Part shown: piece after piece, positions 1 through 7,000 of the stretch
Layout of the letters: the number at the start of each line of letters is the position of its first letter
How positions within the stretch are numbered: position 1 is the first letter of the stretch
Assembly: GCA_021793055.1 (NCBI GenBank)
Contig: JAJYTL010000106.1
Span: 1-9,255 of the forward strand
Source: Pseudomonadota bacterium
Lineage (GTDB): Bacteria; Pseudomonadota; Alphaproteobacteria; Ferrovibrionales; Ferrovibrionaceae
Reading direction: 5' to 3'
Length of the DNA: 9,255 nucleotides
Position numbers and translations under genes: made by a program
The notes under the pieces: generated by a model
What the model saw: only the letters and a program-made list of their open reading frames with translations
What the model was told of the DNA's origin: nothing
Databases searched by the model: none

Positions 1-149
1 CCAGCCTCGTAGGTTTTGGCGGCGACGCCGCGGGCGAGAAAGCGTCCGCCCCCGGCCATGATTGCCGGGCCGGCGAGCTTCGCGTATTCCGCCAGCCGGG
101 CGGGATCCTTCACCGAGCGGTAGCAGGCGACCAAATAACCTTTTGCCAT
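1..149 (-). CDS. DUF1330 family protein, N-terminal part (cut by left edge)
   Basis: About 49 N-terminal residues are visible and the C-terminus lies outside the window. The product begins MAKGYLVACYRSVKDPARL and continues with a GGGRFLARG segment. The pattern MAKGY...DP....Y...A......GGRFL.RG is typical of DUF1330 proteins, which are about 95-100 residues long with a dimeric ferredoxin-like alpha/beta fold and no firmly assigned biochemical role. The ATG at 149 is preceded by GGAGAG (161 to 156) at 6-nt spacing, which supports this start. It lies 61 bp downstream of the metallo-hydrolase gene on the same strand, so the two probably share a transcript. The family is recognised with good confidence; the function is not known. 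Confidence 0.8.
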   Translation of the reverse strand, partial: MAKGYLVACYRSVKDPARLAEYAKLAGPAIMAGGGRFLARGVAAKTYEA

Positions 150-210
150 TATTCTCTCTCCGGTTTGAGTTTGTCGAAGTGTCGAAGGGGCGGCTGCGAT
201 AGCGCGCGGA

Positions 211-1083
211 TCAGCCGGTTTCGCAGCGGAAACCTTCGCCCCAGGGGCTGAAGCGGACCAGTGAGGGCGAGGGGAAGTGGGCCGTGCAGCACAGCGTCCC
301 GTCGTTGCAGGCGCCTTGCAGGAAGCTGCGCCGCGTGGCGGCGGCTTGAGCGGAATCGCTATCGAAGCGCATCGTGATCTCGGGATAGCGGGCCTGTAGC
401 GGCGAGTGGATCAGATCGCCGGTCATCAGGGCCTGGGGCCGCCCGCGCCCGAGTTCCACGGCGAAGTGATCAGGCGTATGGCCGGGGGCCGGCATCAGCC
501 GGACATGGTCGTCCACAGCGTGGCGGCTCGAGACCAGTTCGGCGCGTCCCGCTTCGACGATCGGAATGACACTGTCGGCGATGCACGCGATCGGCGTTTT
601 GGCATGCTCCGCGGCCCAGTGATTGTATTCCCGCTCGGAGAACAGGTAGCGCGCGTTGGGGAAGGTCGGCACCCAGCGGCCGTTTTCGAGGCGGGTATTC
701 CAGCCGACATGGTCGGCATGGAGATGGGTGCACATCACGACATCGATATCGCCGACGCCAAGGCCGATGGCCGCCAGCCTGCGCATCCAGGTGTCGTCCC
801 GCTTCTGGTGCCAGTTCGGCCGGGTGGCGCGCTCCTTCTCGTTGCCGATGCAGCTGTCCACCAGGATCGTGTGATGCGGCGTGCGCACGATATAGGATTG
901 GAAGCAGAACAAAAGCTTGCCGCTCTCCAGGTCGAGCGCGCCGGTATCGAGCAGCCAGCCGCGGTTCTCCGCCAAGAGTTCCGGGGTGAGGTCGGGGAAT
1001 AACATCATCGGATCGGCGAAGGGGAATTCCATCTCCACGATCCGGTGGACGGTCAAATCGCCAACGGCGAATGTCGTGCTCAT
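211..1083 (-). CDS. Metallo-beta-lactamase-fold metal-dependent hydrolase
   Basis: A 290-residue cytoplasmic enzyme with no signal peptide. The dinuclear metal site is complete: H120-x-H122-x-D124-H125 (THLHADHVGW), H202 in the PGHT motif, D223 in TGDLIH and H269 in TAHFPSPS. This is the arrangement of the MBL-fold subgroup that includes N-acyl-homoserine lactonases (AiiA/AttM) and many uncharacterised esterases or lactonases. The substrate cannot be read from the sequence; hydrolysis of an ester, lactone or thioester is likely. The ATG at 1083 has an AGGAG site (1096 to 1092) 8 nt upstream. It is transcribed divergently from the thiamine-diphosphate enzyme and is followed 61 bp later by the DUF1330 gene. 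The family is confident; quorum quenching is only one possibility. Confidence 0.9.
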   Translation of the reverse strand: MSTTFAVGDLTVHRIVEMEFPFADPMMLFPDLTPELLAENRGWLLDTGALDLESGKLLFCFQSYIVRTPHHTILVDSCIGNEKERATRPNWHQKRDDTWMRRLAAIGLGVGDIDVVMCTHLHADHVGWNTRLENGRWVPTFPNARYLFSEREYNHWAAEHAKTPIACIADSVIPIVEAGRAELVSSRHAVDDHVRLMPAPGHTPDHFAVELGRGRPQALMTGDLIHSPLQARYPEITMRFDSDSAQAAATRRSFLQGACNDGTLCCTAHFPSPSLVRFSPWGEGFRCETG

Positions 1084-1399
1084 CGGCAGAGCTCCTAGGT
1101 ACGGTTTCCTCGCTCGCGTTGATTTTAACCGGCGCTGCGCTTGAGCGACTTGGACGGACGCCAGTTAGCGCCCTCAGCGCGTTTCCGAGCCGAGGGCTTG
1201 ATTTATGGCTGGCGCCTAATCTAGCGGAGCCGTTCCCGCCGGTCGATGCCAGAGACCATTTTCCGGCTGCACGGCGTCGGGCGTTTCGGCCATTACCGTG
1301 CCCTTGGCCCAAGGCTTGCCCCGGCCTAAGATCGCGATCTCATCGTCCGCCGCAGCCGGAGGCCGGCGGCGAGGCGTCGGCGAAGAAGGGGGGGCAAAA
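1084..1399. other. Divergent intergenic region between the MBL hydrolase and the ThDP enzyme
   Basis: These 316 bp hold the upstream regions of two divergent genes. No convincing small gene was found. The in-frame extension of the ThDP enzyme back to a GTG at 1298 is low-complexity and not family-like. The two ribosome binding sites lie at the ends (1092-1096 for the minus gene, 1386-1394 for the plus gene). The A/T-richer patches around 1119-1130 and 1198-1222 are where promoters would most likely sit, but I see no hexamer pair strong enough to call. A short GC inverted repeat (GCCGG-AGG-CCGGC) near 1358-1370 is probably of little meaning at this base composition. Confidence 0.6.
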
Positions 1400-3079
1400 G
1401 TGCCAGTCATTTCGGGAAAGCGCGCGTTCCTCGAACTTCTCGTGCAAGAGGGCGTCGAGATCATTTTTGGAAATCCGGGCACAACGGAGCTGCCGTTGAT
1501 GGACGCGCTCGCAGTCGATAGCCGCATTCGCTATGTCCTCGGCATGCAAGAGGCGGCGGTGATGGCGATGGCCGATGGCTATGCCCAGGCCACGGGCCGC
1601 CTGACGGTGGCGAATTTCCACGTTGCGCCCGGCCTCGGCAACGCGCTCGGCATGTTGTACGACGCGCAGAAGGCGGGCTCGCCGATCCTGATCACCGCCG
1701 GCCAGCATGAGCAGACCTTCAATTTCATGGAGCCGATCTTGTGGGCGGATTTGGCGGCGATCGCCCGCCCTTTCGTGAAATGGTCGGTCGAGGTCCATCG
1801 CCTGGCGGATCTGCCGCGCGCCGTCCACCGCGCCGCTAAGACCGCCCTGGCGCCGCCGACCGGCCCGGTCTTTCTGTCCCTGCCGGGCGATATCTTGAAC
1901 GCGGAAGCCGATCTCGATCTCGGCGCGCCGACGCGGGTGGCGGCGGACTATCGCGGCGACCCGACCGCGGTTGCCGCGGCGGCGCGGCTTTTGGCGCGAG
2001 CCAAGCAGCCGGCGATCATCGCCGGCGATGCGGTGGCGCGGAGCGGCGCGCATGCGGAACTGGCTAAAATCGCCGAGATGCTGGGGGCACCGGTCTATGC
2101 CGAAGGGGTGGCGAATACCGCGTCCTTTCCCGCCTCGCACCCGCTTTTCCGTGGCACCATGGGGCGTCTCGCGCCCGGCATCCGCCGGACGCTCGATTCC
2201 TATGATGTGTTGTTCTCGGTCGGCGGCGATCTTTTCACCCTGTCCTTGCCCTCGCCGGTCGATCCGGTGCCGCCCGGCCTGAAGATCGTCCATCTCGACA
2301 CCGATCCGTGGGAACTCGGCAAGAATTACGCGGCGGAGGTGGCGATTCTCGGCGAGCCCAAGACTTCGCTGCCCGACCTCGCCGCTGCGCTGGGGCGCGA
2401 GATGACGCCGGCGCAAAAGAGCCGCGGCGAGGAACGCCGGGAGACGACGATGGTGGCCATCGCCGCCGAGCGCGCGGCGCTGCACGATAGGGCGCGGGCC
2501 GAGGCGGCAAAGCAGCCGATCCGGCCGCTCGCGTTGCTGCAGGCGATCGGCGAGGCCTTGCCGGAGAATGCGGTTGTGGTCGAGGAGACGCTGTCTTCGG
2601 GCGAGGGCATCCGCCAGCTGATTCGGAGCGACGACCCGCAGAGCTTCTACGGGCTTCGCGGCGGTGGCATCGGGTGGGGCGTGCCGGCGGCGATCGGCAT
2701 CAAGCTCGCGCTTCCCGAGCGCCCGGTGGTGGCGCTGATCGGCGATGGCAGCGCGATGTATACCTGTCAGGCGCTCTGGAGCGCCGCGCACGACCATGTC
2801 GGCGTGGTCTTTATCATTCTCAACAACGCCTCGTATCGCATTCTCAAGCAACGGGTTTTCGCGATGCAGGGGCATGCCGCCCAAACCGATACCTATGTCG
2901 GCATGGAGCTGAACGATCCGCCGGTCGATTTCGTCGCGCTGGCGCGCTCGCTCGGCGTCGGGGCAGAGCGGGCGACGAGCTTGAACGAGGTCTTGGCCGC
3001 TCTTGAGCGCGGCCTCGCTTCCGGGCAGCCGATGCTGATCGACGTCGAGCTCGACCGCGCCTTCAAGCCGGTGGTCTGA
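1400..3079 (+). CDS. Thiamine-diphosphate-dependent enzyme, benzoylformate decarboxylase-like
   Basis: A 559-residue cytoplasmic enzyme with the three-domain plan of the pyruvate oxidase/decarboxylase family: Pyr domain about 1-165, central domain about 185-330, PP domain about 375-545. The cofactor-activating glutamate is E51 (MQEAAV) and the Mg/ThDP motif is GDGS at 448-451 through NN at 475-476. The segments FGNPGTTELP (23-32) and NFHVAPG (72-78, with H74) match benzoylformate decarboxylase (MdlC) closely, so a 2-oxo-acid decarboxylase or carboligase is likely. Compared with MdlC from memory, Ser26 is Thr28, His70 is H74, but His281 aligns with S282 and Phe464 with R485, so benzoylformate itself may not be the substrate. 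The GTG at 1400 was chosen because AAGGGGGGG (1386-1394) precedes it by 5 nt and the family normally starts here. An upstream GTG at 1298 would add 34 unlikely residues. Acetolactate-synthase-like or oxalyl-CoA-type activity is an alternative. Confidence 0.88.
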   Translation: MPVISGKRAFLELLVQEGVEIIFGNPGTTELPLMDALAVDSRIRYVLGMQEAAVMAMADGYAQATGRLTVANFHVAPGLGNALGMLYDAQKAGSPILITAGQHEQTFNFMEPILWADLAAIARPFVKWSVEVHRLADLPRAVHRAAKTALAPPTGPVFLSLPGDILNAEADLDLGAPTRVAADYRGDPTAVAAAARLLARAKQPAIIAGDAVARSGAHAELAKIAEMLGAPVYAEGVANTASFPASHPLFRGTMGRLAPGIRRTLDSYDVLFSVGGDLFTLSLPSPVDPVPPGLKIVHLDTDPWELGKNYAAEVAILGEPKTSLPDLAAALGREMTPAQKSRGEERRETTMVAIAAERAALHDRARAEAAKQPIRPLALLQAIGEALPENAVVVEETLSSGEGIRQLIRSDDPQSFYGLRGGGIGWGVPAAIGIKLALPERPVVALIGDGSAMYTCQALWSAAHDHVGVVFIILNNASYRILKQRVFAMQGHAAQTDTYVGMELNDPPVDFVALARSLGVGAERATSLNEVLAALERGLASGQPMLIDVELDRAFKPVV

Positions 3080-3085
3080 CGCCGA

Positions 3086-3484
3086 TCAGCCGCCGTAGAG
3101 CGTTGCGGGATCGACCAGGACCTCGGCGATGGTCTCGAGCTTGCCGTCGCGAAGGGCGGTGAAAAAGCAGCTTCGCCGTCCCGTGTGGCAGGCAACGCCG
3201 GTCTGATCCACCCGAGCGAGCAGGACGTCGCCGTCGCAATCGAGACGGAGCTCGACCAGGCGCTGGACCTGGCCCGAGCTCTCGCCTTTCCGCCACAGCG
3301 CCTTGCGGGAGCGAGACCAATAACAGACCCGGCCGGTCTGGATCGTTTCCGCGAGGGCGTCTTGGTTCATCCAGGCGAACATCAGCACCTCGCCGCTGTC
3401 GTGCTGCTGGGCGATGACCGGAATCAGCCCATCGCGGTCGAAAACCAGCCGGTCGAGCAGGTCCGGGGGCAGAGCGGCGGTCAT
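3086..3484 (-). CDS. hisI: Phosphoribosyl-AMP cyclohydrolase
   Basis: A 132-residue cytoplasmic enzyme for the third step of histidine synthesis, opening the adenine ring of phosphoribosyl-AMP to give ProFAR. Recognisable family blocks are VLMFAWMN (33-40), the TGRVCYWSRSRKALWRKGE stretch (50-68), LDCDGD with D82, C83, D84 and D86, and C99 and C106 in the GVACHTGRRSCFF block. The aspartates bind Mg and the three cysteines bind Zn. The length fits the monofunctional alphaproteobacterial form, without the HisE pyrophosphohydrolase domain. The ATG at 3484 has AGGAG (3496 to 3492) 7 nt upstream. No other his gene is visible. Its 3' end lies 6 bp from the convergent ThDP gene, leaving no room for a private terminator. 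Confidence 0.95.
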   Translation of the reverse strand: MTAALPPDLLDRLVFDRDGLIPVIAQQHDSGEVLMFAWMNQDALAETIQTGRVCYWSRSRKALWRKGESSGQVQRLVELRLDCDGDVLLARVDQTGVACHTGRRSCFFTALRDGKLETIAEVLVDPATLYGG

Positions 3485-3508
3485 CGGCGGTCTCCTGGCA
3501 AGAGCGGG

Positions 3509-3525
3509 CCGGGTTCGGAACCCGG
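3509..3525. repeat. Short hairpin (inverted repeat) in the hisI leader
   Basis: CCGGGTT-CGG-AACCCGG is a perfect 7-bp stem with a 3-nt loop. It would fall in the hisI 5' leader, 12 nt upstream of its Shine-Dalgarno. It could affect translation or mRNA stability. It superficially resembles a tRNA T-arm, but no rest of a tRNA is present. Confidence 0.45.
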
Positions 3526-3543
3526 TGAGCCTAACCCTGGTAG

Positions 3544-3571
3544 GTTATAGGGCATTCTGAGGAATTGAAAA
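3544..3571 (-). promoter_or_regulatory. Candidate sigma-70-type promoter of hisI
   Basis: Read on the minus strand, TTTTCA (3571 to 3566) and TATAAC (3549 to 3544) are separated by 16 nt. They match the consensus hexamers at 4/6 and 5/6 positions. Transcription would start near 3537, giving a leader of roughly 50 nt before the hisI ATG at 3484. This is one of the few A/T-rich patches in the spacer. It was found by eye only. Confidence 0.4.
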
Positions 3572-3743
3572 CCGCGAGCGGCGGCGCGTCGATCGGGAGC
3601 GGAAGGGCGGCCGGCCGCGGGTCATGATCTGGGTCACGGCGGTGCCTGGGCTTCGGCCGAAAGATGAAGCGATTTTGGCAGCCGAGCTGCGTGTCATAAG
3701 ACCGTCGGTTGACTCTCTGCCGAAGCTCGGTATCCATCGGGCC

Positions 3744-3778
3744 GGCTCGGCGGCGTCCCGGAAAACCGGGGCCGAGCC
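3744..3778 (+). promoter_or_regulatory. Bulged stem-loop in the permease leader
   Basis: The outer arms GGCTCGGC (3744-3751) and GCCGAGCC (3771-3778) are perfectly complementary. They continue into an inner CCCGG (3757-3761)/CCGGG (3766-3770) stem closed by an AAAA loop. Only five bases (3752-3756) bulge on the 5' side, so 13 base pairs form within 35 nt. It ends 66 nt before the GTG start of the permease. No T-run follows on either strand, so a simple intrinsic terminator is unlikely. A leader structure or protein-binding element is possible. Confidence 0.5.
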
Positions 3779-3844
3779 ATAAGGCGCAGGACAGTGTGTA
3801 TCGGAGAGCGGCGTCGGGCGGCCGCGTCGCGGTGGAGAGATAAC

Positions 3845-5584
3845 GTGGCTGAGTTTGATGCCGCAGGCGCAAGGGGCGTTTTCGGGTTTCGTCGCCTGCC
3901 GGGCGTTCGGGATGCCATCGCCGTGCTCCTGGTGCTTGCCGTGGTCGTCCTTCTCGGCCTCGGTGCGCGGCGCATGCTCGGGCCGCTGGTTCTCGCCGCT
4001 CAACCGCCGATCTCTCTCTCGCCCTGGGCGCTGCCCGATTACGCCCTGCGGACCGTGGTGCGCATGCTTGCGGCCCTCGCGGCCTCGCTCGTCTTCACCT
4101 TCGCCTATGCGACCCTCGCGGCGAAGAGCCGGCGGGCGGAAATGATCCTGCTGCCGCTCCTCGACGTGCTGCAGTCGGTGCCGATCCTGGGCTATCTCTC
4201 CTTCACCGCGGTGTTCTTCGTCTCGCTTTTTCCCGGCCGCGCCCTGGGCCCCGAACTGGCGGCGATCTTTGCCATTTTCACGAGCCAGGCCTGGAACATG
4301 ACATTTAGCTTTTATCAGGCGTTAAAGGCCGTTCCGAGAGATTTGGATGAAGTAAGCCGAAGCTTCCGTTCCTCCGCCTGGCAGCGCTTCTGGCGGCTTG
4401 AGGTGCCCTATGCGCTGCCCGGTCTGGTGTGGAACATGATGGTTTCGATGTCGGGTGGCTGGTTCTTCGTCGTCGCCTCCGAGGCGATCGTGGTCGGTGC
4501 CCTGCACGTGTCGCTGCCGGGCATCGGGTCCTATGTCGCGCTCGCGATCGAGAAGCGGGACCTCACCGCCGTCGGCTGGGCGATCCTCGCCATGCTGATC
4601 GTGATCCTGCTCTATGACCAGATCCTGTTCCGCCCGCTGACAGCCTGGGCGGAGAAGTTTCGCGTCGAGCAGACCGCGGGCGAGGGCGGTTCGCGCAGTG
4701 TCGTCCTCGACCTGTTCCGCCAATCGCTGGTGCTCGGCCGGCTGGTGCATCCCGTGAGCACCGGTCTGCAAGGCGTGATGCGGGCCAGGCTGACGCTGCC
4801 GCGGCCGGCGGCGCGGCGCGTGCGGGCGTCGCTGCCGGCGCCCTGGCCCGACGTGATCTGGTGGACGGCGGTTGTCGCCGTCATCGGCTATTTCGGCTGG
4901 CGGCTGTTTCTCTTCGCCAGCCCTGGGCTTACTTGGAGCGACTTCGCCACCGTCGCCGAAAACGGTCTGCTGACGCTGGTTCGGGTGAGCGTGCTGATCG
5001 CGTTGGCGTCGCTGGTCTGGGTCCCGATCGGGATCGCCGTTGGCTTGCGGCCCAAACTCGCCGCGGCGGTGCGGCCGGCGGCGCAATTCCTCGCGGCCTT
5101 TCCGGCGAACCTGCTTTATCCGGTGGCGGTCTTTCTCATCATCCGCTTCTCGCTCGACCCGGTGATCTGGCTCAGCCCGCTGATGATTTTGGGCACGCAA
5201 TGGTACATTCTTTTCAACGTCATCGCTGGCGCCAGCGTCTTCCCCGGCGATCTCCGCGAGGCCGCGGCGAGCCTTCGCATCCGGCGCTGGCGGTGGTGGC
5301 GGGACGTCATGCTGCCGGGGATTCTACCTTATTACGTGACCGGGGCCATCACCGCCTCCGGCGGCGCCTGGAACGCCAGCATCATCTCCGAGGCGGTCAC
5401 CTGGGGGTCGGTGCATCTCAGCGCATCGGGCCTCGGCGCCTATATCGCGCAACAGACGGCGGCCGGGGACTATCCTCGGATCGCGCTTGGCATCGCCGTG
5501 ATGGCGGTGCTCGTGGTGGCGACCAACCGGCTCGTTTGGCAGCCGCTTTATGCCTTTGCCGAACGACGCACCCGACTGGACTGA
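3845..5584 (+). CDS. ABC transporter permease, two fused permease domains (NitT/TauT type)
   Basis: A 579-residue inner-membrane protein in which two binding-protein-dependent permease domains are fused head to tail, so one chain can supply the whole membrane part of an importer. The EAA-type cytoplasmic loop that contacts the ATPase occurs twice: D166-G193 (DLDEVSRSFR...LPG) and D469-P495 (DLREAAASLR...LPGILP). SEAIVVG (212-218) and SEAVTWG (515-521) mark the duplicated unit. Hydrophobic helices include about 22-40, 72-92, 110-128, 135-155, 243-258, 337-358, 377-400, 420-435 and 545-562. A basic linker at about 270-335 joins the halves. The GTG at 3845 has GGAGAG (3834-3839) 5 nt upstream. 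A GTG at 3794 would add 17 charged residues and is less likely. The ATPase gene starts 13 bp after the stop. Relatives carry nitrate, sulfonate, taurine or pyrimidine precursors; the substrate here is unknown. Confidence 0.88.
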   Translation: MAEFDAAGARGVFGFRRLPGVRDAIAVLLVLAVVVLLGLGARRMLGPLVLAAQPPISLSPWALPDYALRTVVRMLAALAASLVFTFAYATLAAKSRRAEMILLPLLDVLQSVPILGYLSFTAVFFVSLFPGRALGPELAAIFAIFTSQAWNMTFSFYQALKAVPRDLDEVSRSFRSSAWQRFWRLEVPYALPGLVWNMMVSMSGGWFFVVASEAIVVGALHVSLPGIGSYVALAIEKRDLTAVGWAILAMLIVILLYDQILFRPLTAWAEKFRVEQTAGEGGSRSVVLDLFRQSLVLGRLVHPVSTGLQGVMRARLTLPRPAARRVRASLPAPWPDVIWWTAVVAVIGYFGWRLFLFASPGLTWSDFATVAENGLLTLVRVSVLIALASLVWVPIGIAVGLRPKLAAAVRPAAQFLAAFPANLLYPVAVFLIIRFSLDPVIWLSPLMILGTQWYILFNVIAGASVFPGDLREAAASLRIRRWRWWRDVMLPGILPYYVTGAITASGGAWNASIISEAVTWGSVHLSASGLGAYIAQQTAAGDYPRIALGIAVMAVLVVATNRLVWQPLYAFAERRTRLD

Positions 5585-5597
5585 AAGAGGGAGTTGC

Positions 5598-6905
5598 ATG
5601 GTTGAGCAGACGCAGCAAGTGGTTCTCGACCTGCGTCAGGTGCGCATGGCCTTCGCCAAGCGCTCAGGCGAGTCGCTGACCGTCCTGGACGACGTCAACC
5701 TGACCCTGAAGGAAGGTGAAATCCGCGGTCTGCTCGGTCGTTCTGGATCGGGAAAATCCACCTTGATGCGGATCGCGGGTGGCCTTATCCGGCCGACCTC
5801 GGGCGAGGTCCTCTATTGCGGCCGACCGCTGCGGGAGCCCAGCGAGGGCATCGCCATGGTGTTCCAGACCTTCGCGCTCTACCCCTGGCTCACGGTGCTG
5901 GAGAACGTCGAGCTTGGCCTGGACGCGCTGGCCCTGCCGCGCGCCGAGTGCCGGCGGCGGGCGCTGGCCGCGATCGATCTGATTGGCCTCGATGGCTTCG
6001 AATCGGCCTATCCGCGCGAGCTTTCCGGCGGCATGCGCCAGCGGGTCGGATTCGCGCGGGCCATCGTATGCAATCCGACGCTTCTTTTGATGGACGAGGC
6101 CTTTTCGGCCCTCGACGTCCTCACCGCCGAGACCTTGCGCACGGACTTTCTCGACCTTTGGACCGAAGGGCAGCTGCCGATCAAGGCCGTTTTGCTCGTT
6201 ACCCACAACATCGAGGAGGCGGTGCTGATGTGCGACCGCATCCTGGTTCTTTCGTCCAATCCGGGCCGCATCGCCGCCGATATCCCGGTGCCGCTTCGTC
6301 ATCCGCGCAATCGCCTCGACCGCGCCTTCCGCGACATCGTGGACGACATCTACGCGATCCTGACCTCGCGCATGACGGAATCGATCGGGGCGCTGACCAA
6401 AGTTCCGGGCGGCTTGATGCAGACCGTGACGCATGCCTCGGTGAACCGCATCGGCGGCCTGATCGAGGCGTTGATGGCGCCGCCCTATAACGGCGAGGCG
6501 GAGTTGGCCGAGCTTGCCGACGAACTTTCCTACGAAGTCGACGATCTTTTTCCAATTGCCGAGGCGCTGCACATCCTGGAATTCGCCGAGCTCAAGGAGA
6601 GCACCATAAAGATTACCTCGGCTGGCCGCGTCTATGCGCAAGGCGGCACCGAAGACCGCAAACGGCTTTTCCGCGAGCATCTTTTGCGCTTCGTGCCGCT
6701 GGCTGCCCACATCCGCCAGGTCCTCGACCAACGCGAGGGGCATACCGCGCCGCGCGCCCGCTTCGAATACGAGCTTGAGGACCATATGACGCGGAAACAT
6801 GCCGAGAAGACGCTGCAGGCGATTATCGACTGGGGCCGTTTCGCAGAGCTCTTCGATTATGACGACAAGACGCGGCGGTTCCGTCTCGAACCACCGGAGG
6901 AATAA
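5598..6905 (+). CDS. ABC transporter ATP-binding protein with C-terminal AAA-associated domain
   Basis: A 435-residue cytoplasmic ATPase that powers the adjacent permease. Residues 8-250 are a complete nucleotide-binding domain: Walker A GRSGSGKST (47-55), Q-loop Q90 in MVFQTFALYPW, signature LSGGM (142-146), Walker B LLLMDE (162-167), D-loop SALD (170-173) and switch H203 in VTHNIEEA. This is the nitrate/sulfonate/taurine (SsuB/TauB/NrtD) pattern. Unlike those roughly 260-residue proteins, it continues for about 170 residues (about 265-432). That part resembles the AAA-associated domain found on some such ATPases, a predicted helical, winged-helix-like region that may sense a ligand or regulate the pump. 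The ATG at 5598 is preceded by GAGGGAG (5587-5593). An upstream in-frame ATG at 5550 lies inside the permease gene and is unlikely. No substrate-binding protein gene is adjacent. Confidence 0.92.
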   Translation: MVEQTQQVVLDLRQVRMAFAKRSGESLTVLDDVNLTLKEGEIRGLLGRSGSGKSTLMRIAGGLIRPTSGEVLYCGRPLREPSEGIAMVFQTFALYPWLTVLENVELGLDALALPRAECRRRALAAIDLIGLDGFESAYPRELSGGMRQRVGFARAIVCNPTLLLMDEAFSALDVLTAETLRTDFLDLWTEGQLPIKAVLLVTHNIEEAVLMCDRILVLSSNPGRIAADIPVPLRHPRNRLDRAFRDIVDDIYAILTSRMTESIGALTKVPGGLMQTVTHASVNRIGGLIEALMAPPYNGEAELAELADELSYEVDDLFPIAEALHILEFAELKESTIKITSAGRVYAQGGTEDRKRLFREHLLRFVPLAAHIRQVLDQREGHTAPRARFEYELEDHMTRKHAEKTLQAIIDWGRFAELFDYDDKTRRFRLEPPEE

Positions 6906-6927
6906 GCGGGTGCGGCGCGCGAAGGGT

Positions 6928-6943
6928 CTTGACCGCGGTCAAG
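6928..6943. promoter_or_regulatory. Perfect palindrome, FNR/FixK-like operator candidate
   Basis: CTTGACCGCGGTCAAG is a perfect 16-bp palindrome in the 95-bp gap before the nitrilase. Its core TTGAC-N4-GTCAA fits the CRP/FNR-superfamily pattern TTGAY-N4-RTCAA used by FNR, FixK and NnrR-type regulators. If it worked as a class II site at -41.5, transcription would start near 6977 and the -10 hexamer would be CAAGAT (6965-6970), a weak 3/6 match. It has no T-tract, so it is not a standard terminator. The regulator assignment is inference. Confidence 0.45.
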
Positions 6944-7000
6944 GCCGCGCCGCGGCGTCGCTGACAAGATCGCCAGCAGGTTGCCTCGGAAAGGCTCGGC

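Larger units (their letters stand above)
3485..3844. other. Divergent spacer between hisI and the ABC permease
   Basis: This 360-bp region has no gene I can support. It holds the hisI promoter candidate (3544-3571), a hisI leader hairpin (3509-3525), a 12-bp GC palindrome (3607-3618), a direct repeat of GGGTCA (3619-3624 and 3631-3636) and a strong bulged hairpin (3744-3778). A 52-codon reading frame (ATG 3624 to TAA 3782) lacks a ribosome binding site. It is recorded as a possible leader ORF only. Confidence 0.6.

Noticed and set aside
173..187. Tandem GTCGAAG repeats between the MBL and DUF1330 genes
   Set aside because: Two 7-bp copies only. This might be a fragment of a common intergenic repeat family, but there is too little to support a call.
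1298..1399. 34-residue N-terminal extension of the ThDP enzyme
   Set aside because: Low-complexity Gly/Arg/Ala sequence without family similarity. The GTG at 1400 has a strong ribosome binding site and gives the normal family start.
1340..2884. 514-residue open frame antisense to the ThDP gene
   Set aside because: Its translation is rich in Arg, His and Gly with no domain pattern, and it mirrors a clearly conserved gene. Long antisense frames are expected at this GC content.
3509..3525. T-arm-like sequence suggesting a tRNA or a tRNA remnant used as an integration site
   Set aside because: Only a 5-bp stem and a 7-nt loop fit, the loop departs from the normal T-loop pattern, and no anticodon arm, D-arm or acceptor stem surrounds it.
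4322..5200. 292-residue antisense frame inside the permease gene
   Set aside because: Arg/Gln/His-rich composition typical of a shadow frame opposite a hydrophobic, high-GC membrane protein gene.
5664..6800. 378-residue antisense frame inside the ATPase gene
   Set aside because: The plus strand carries every ABC ATPase motif in order. The antisense product shows no family signature.
6925..6946. The palindrome read as an intrinsic terminator of the transporter operon
   Set aside because: No T-run follows on either strand and the stem would leave almost no loop. An operator fits better.
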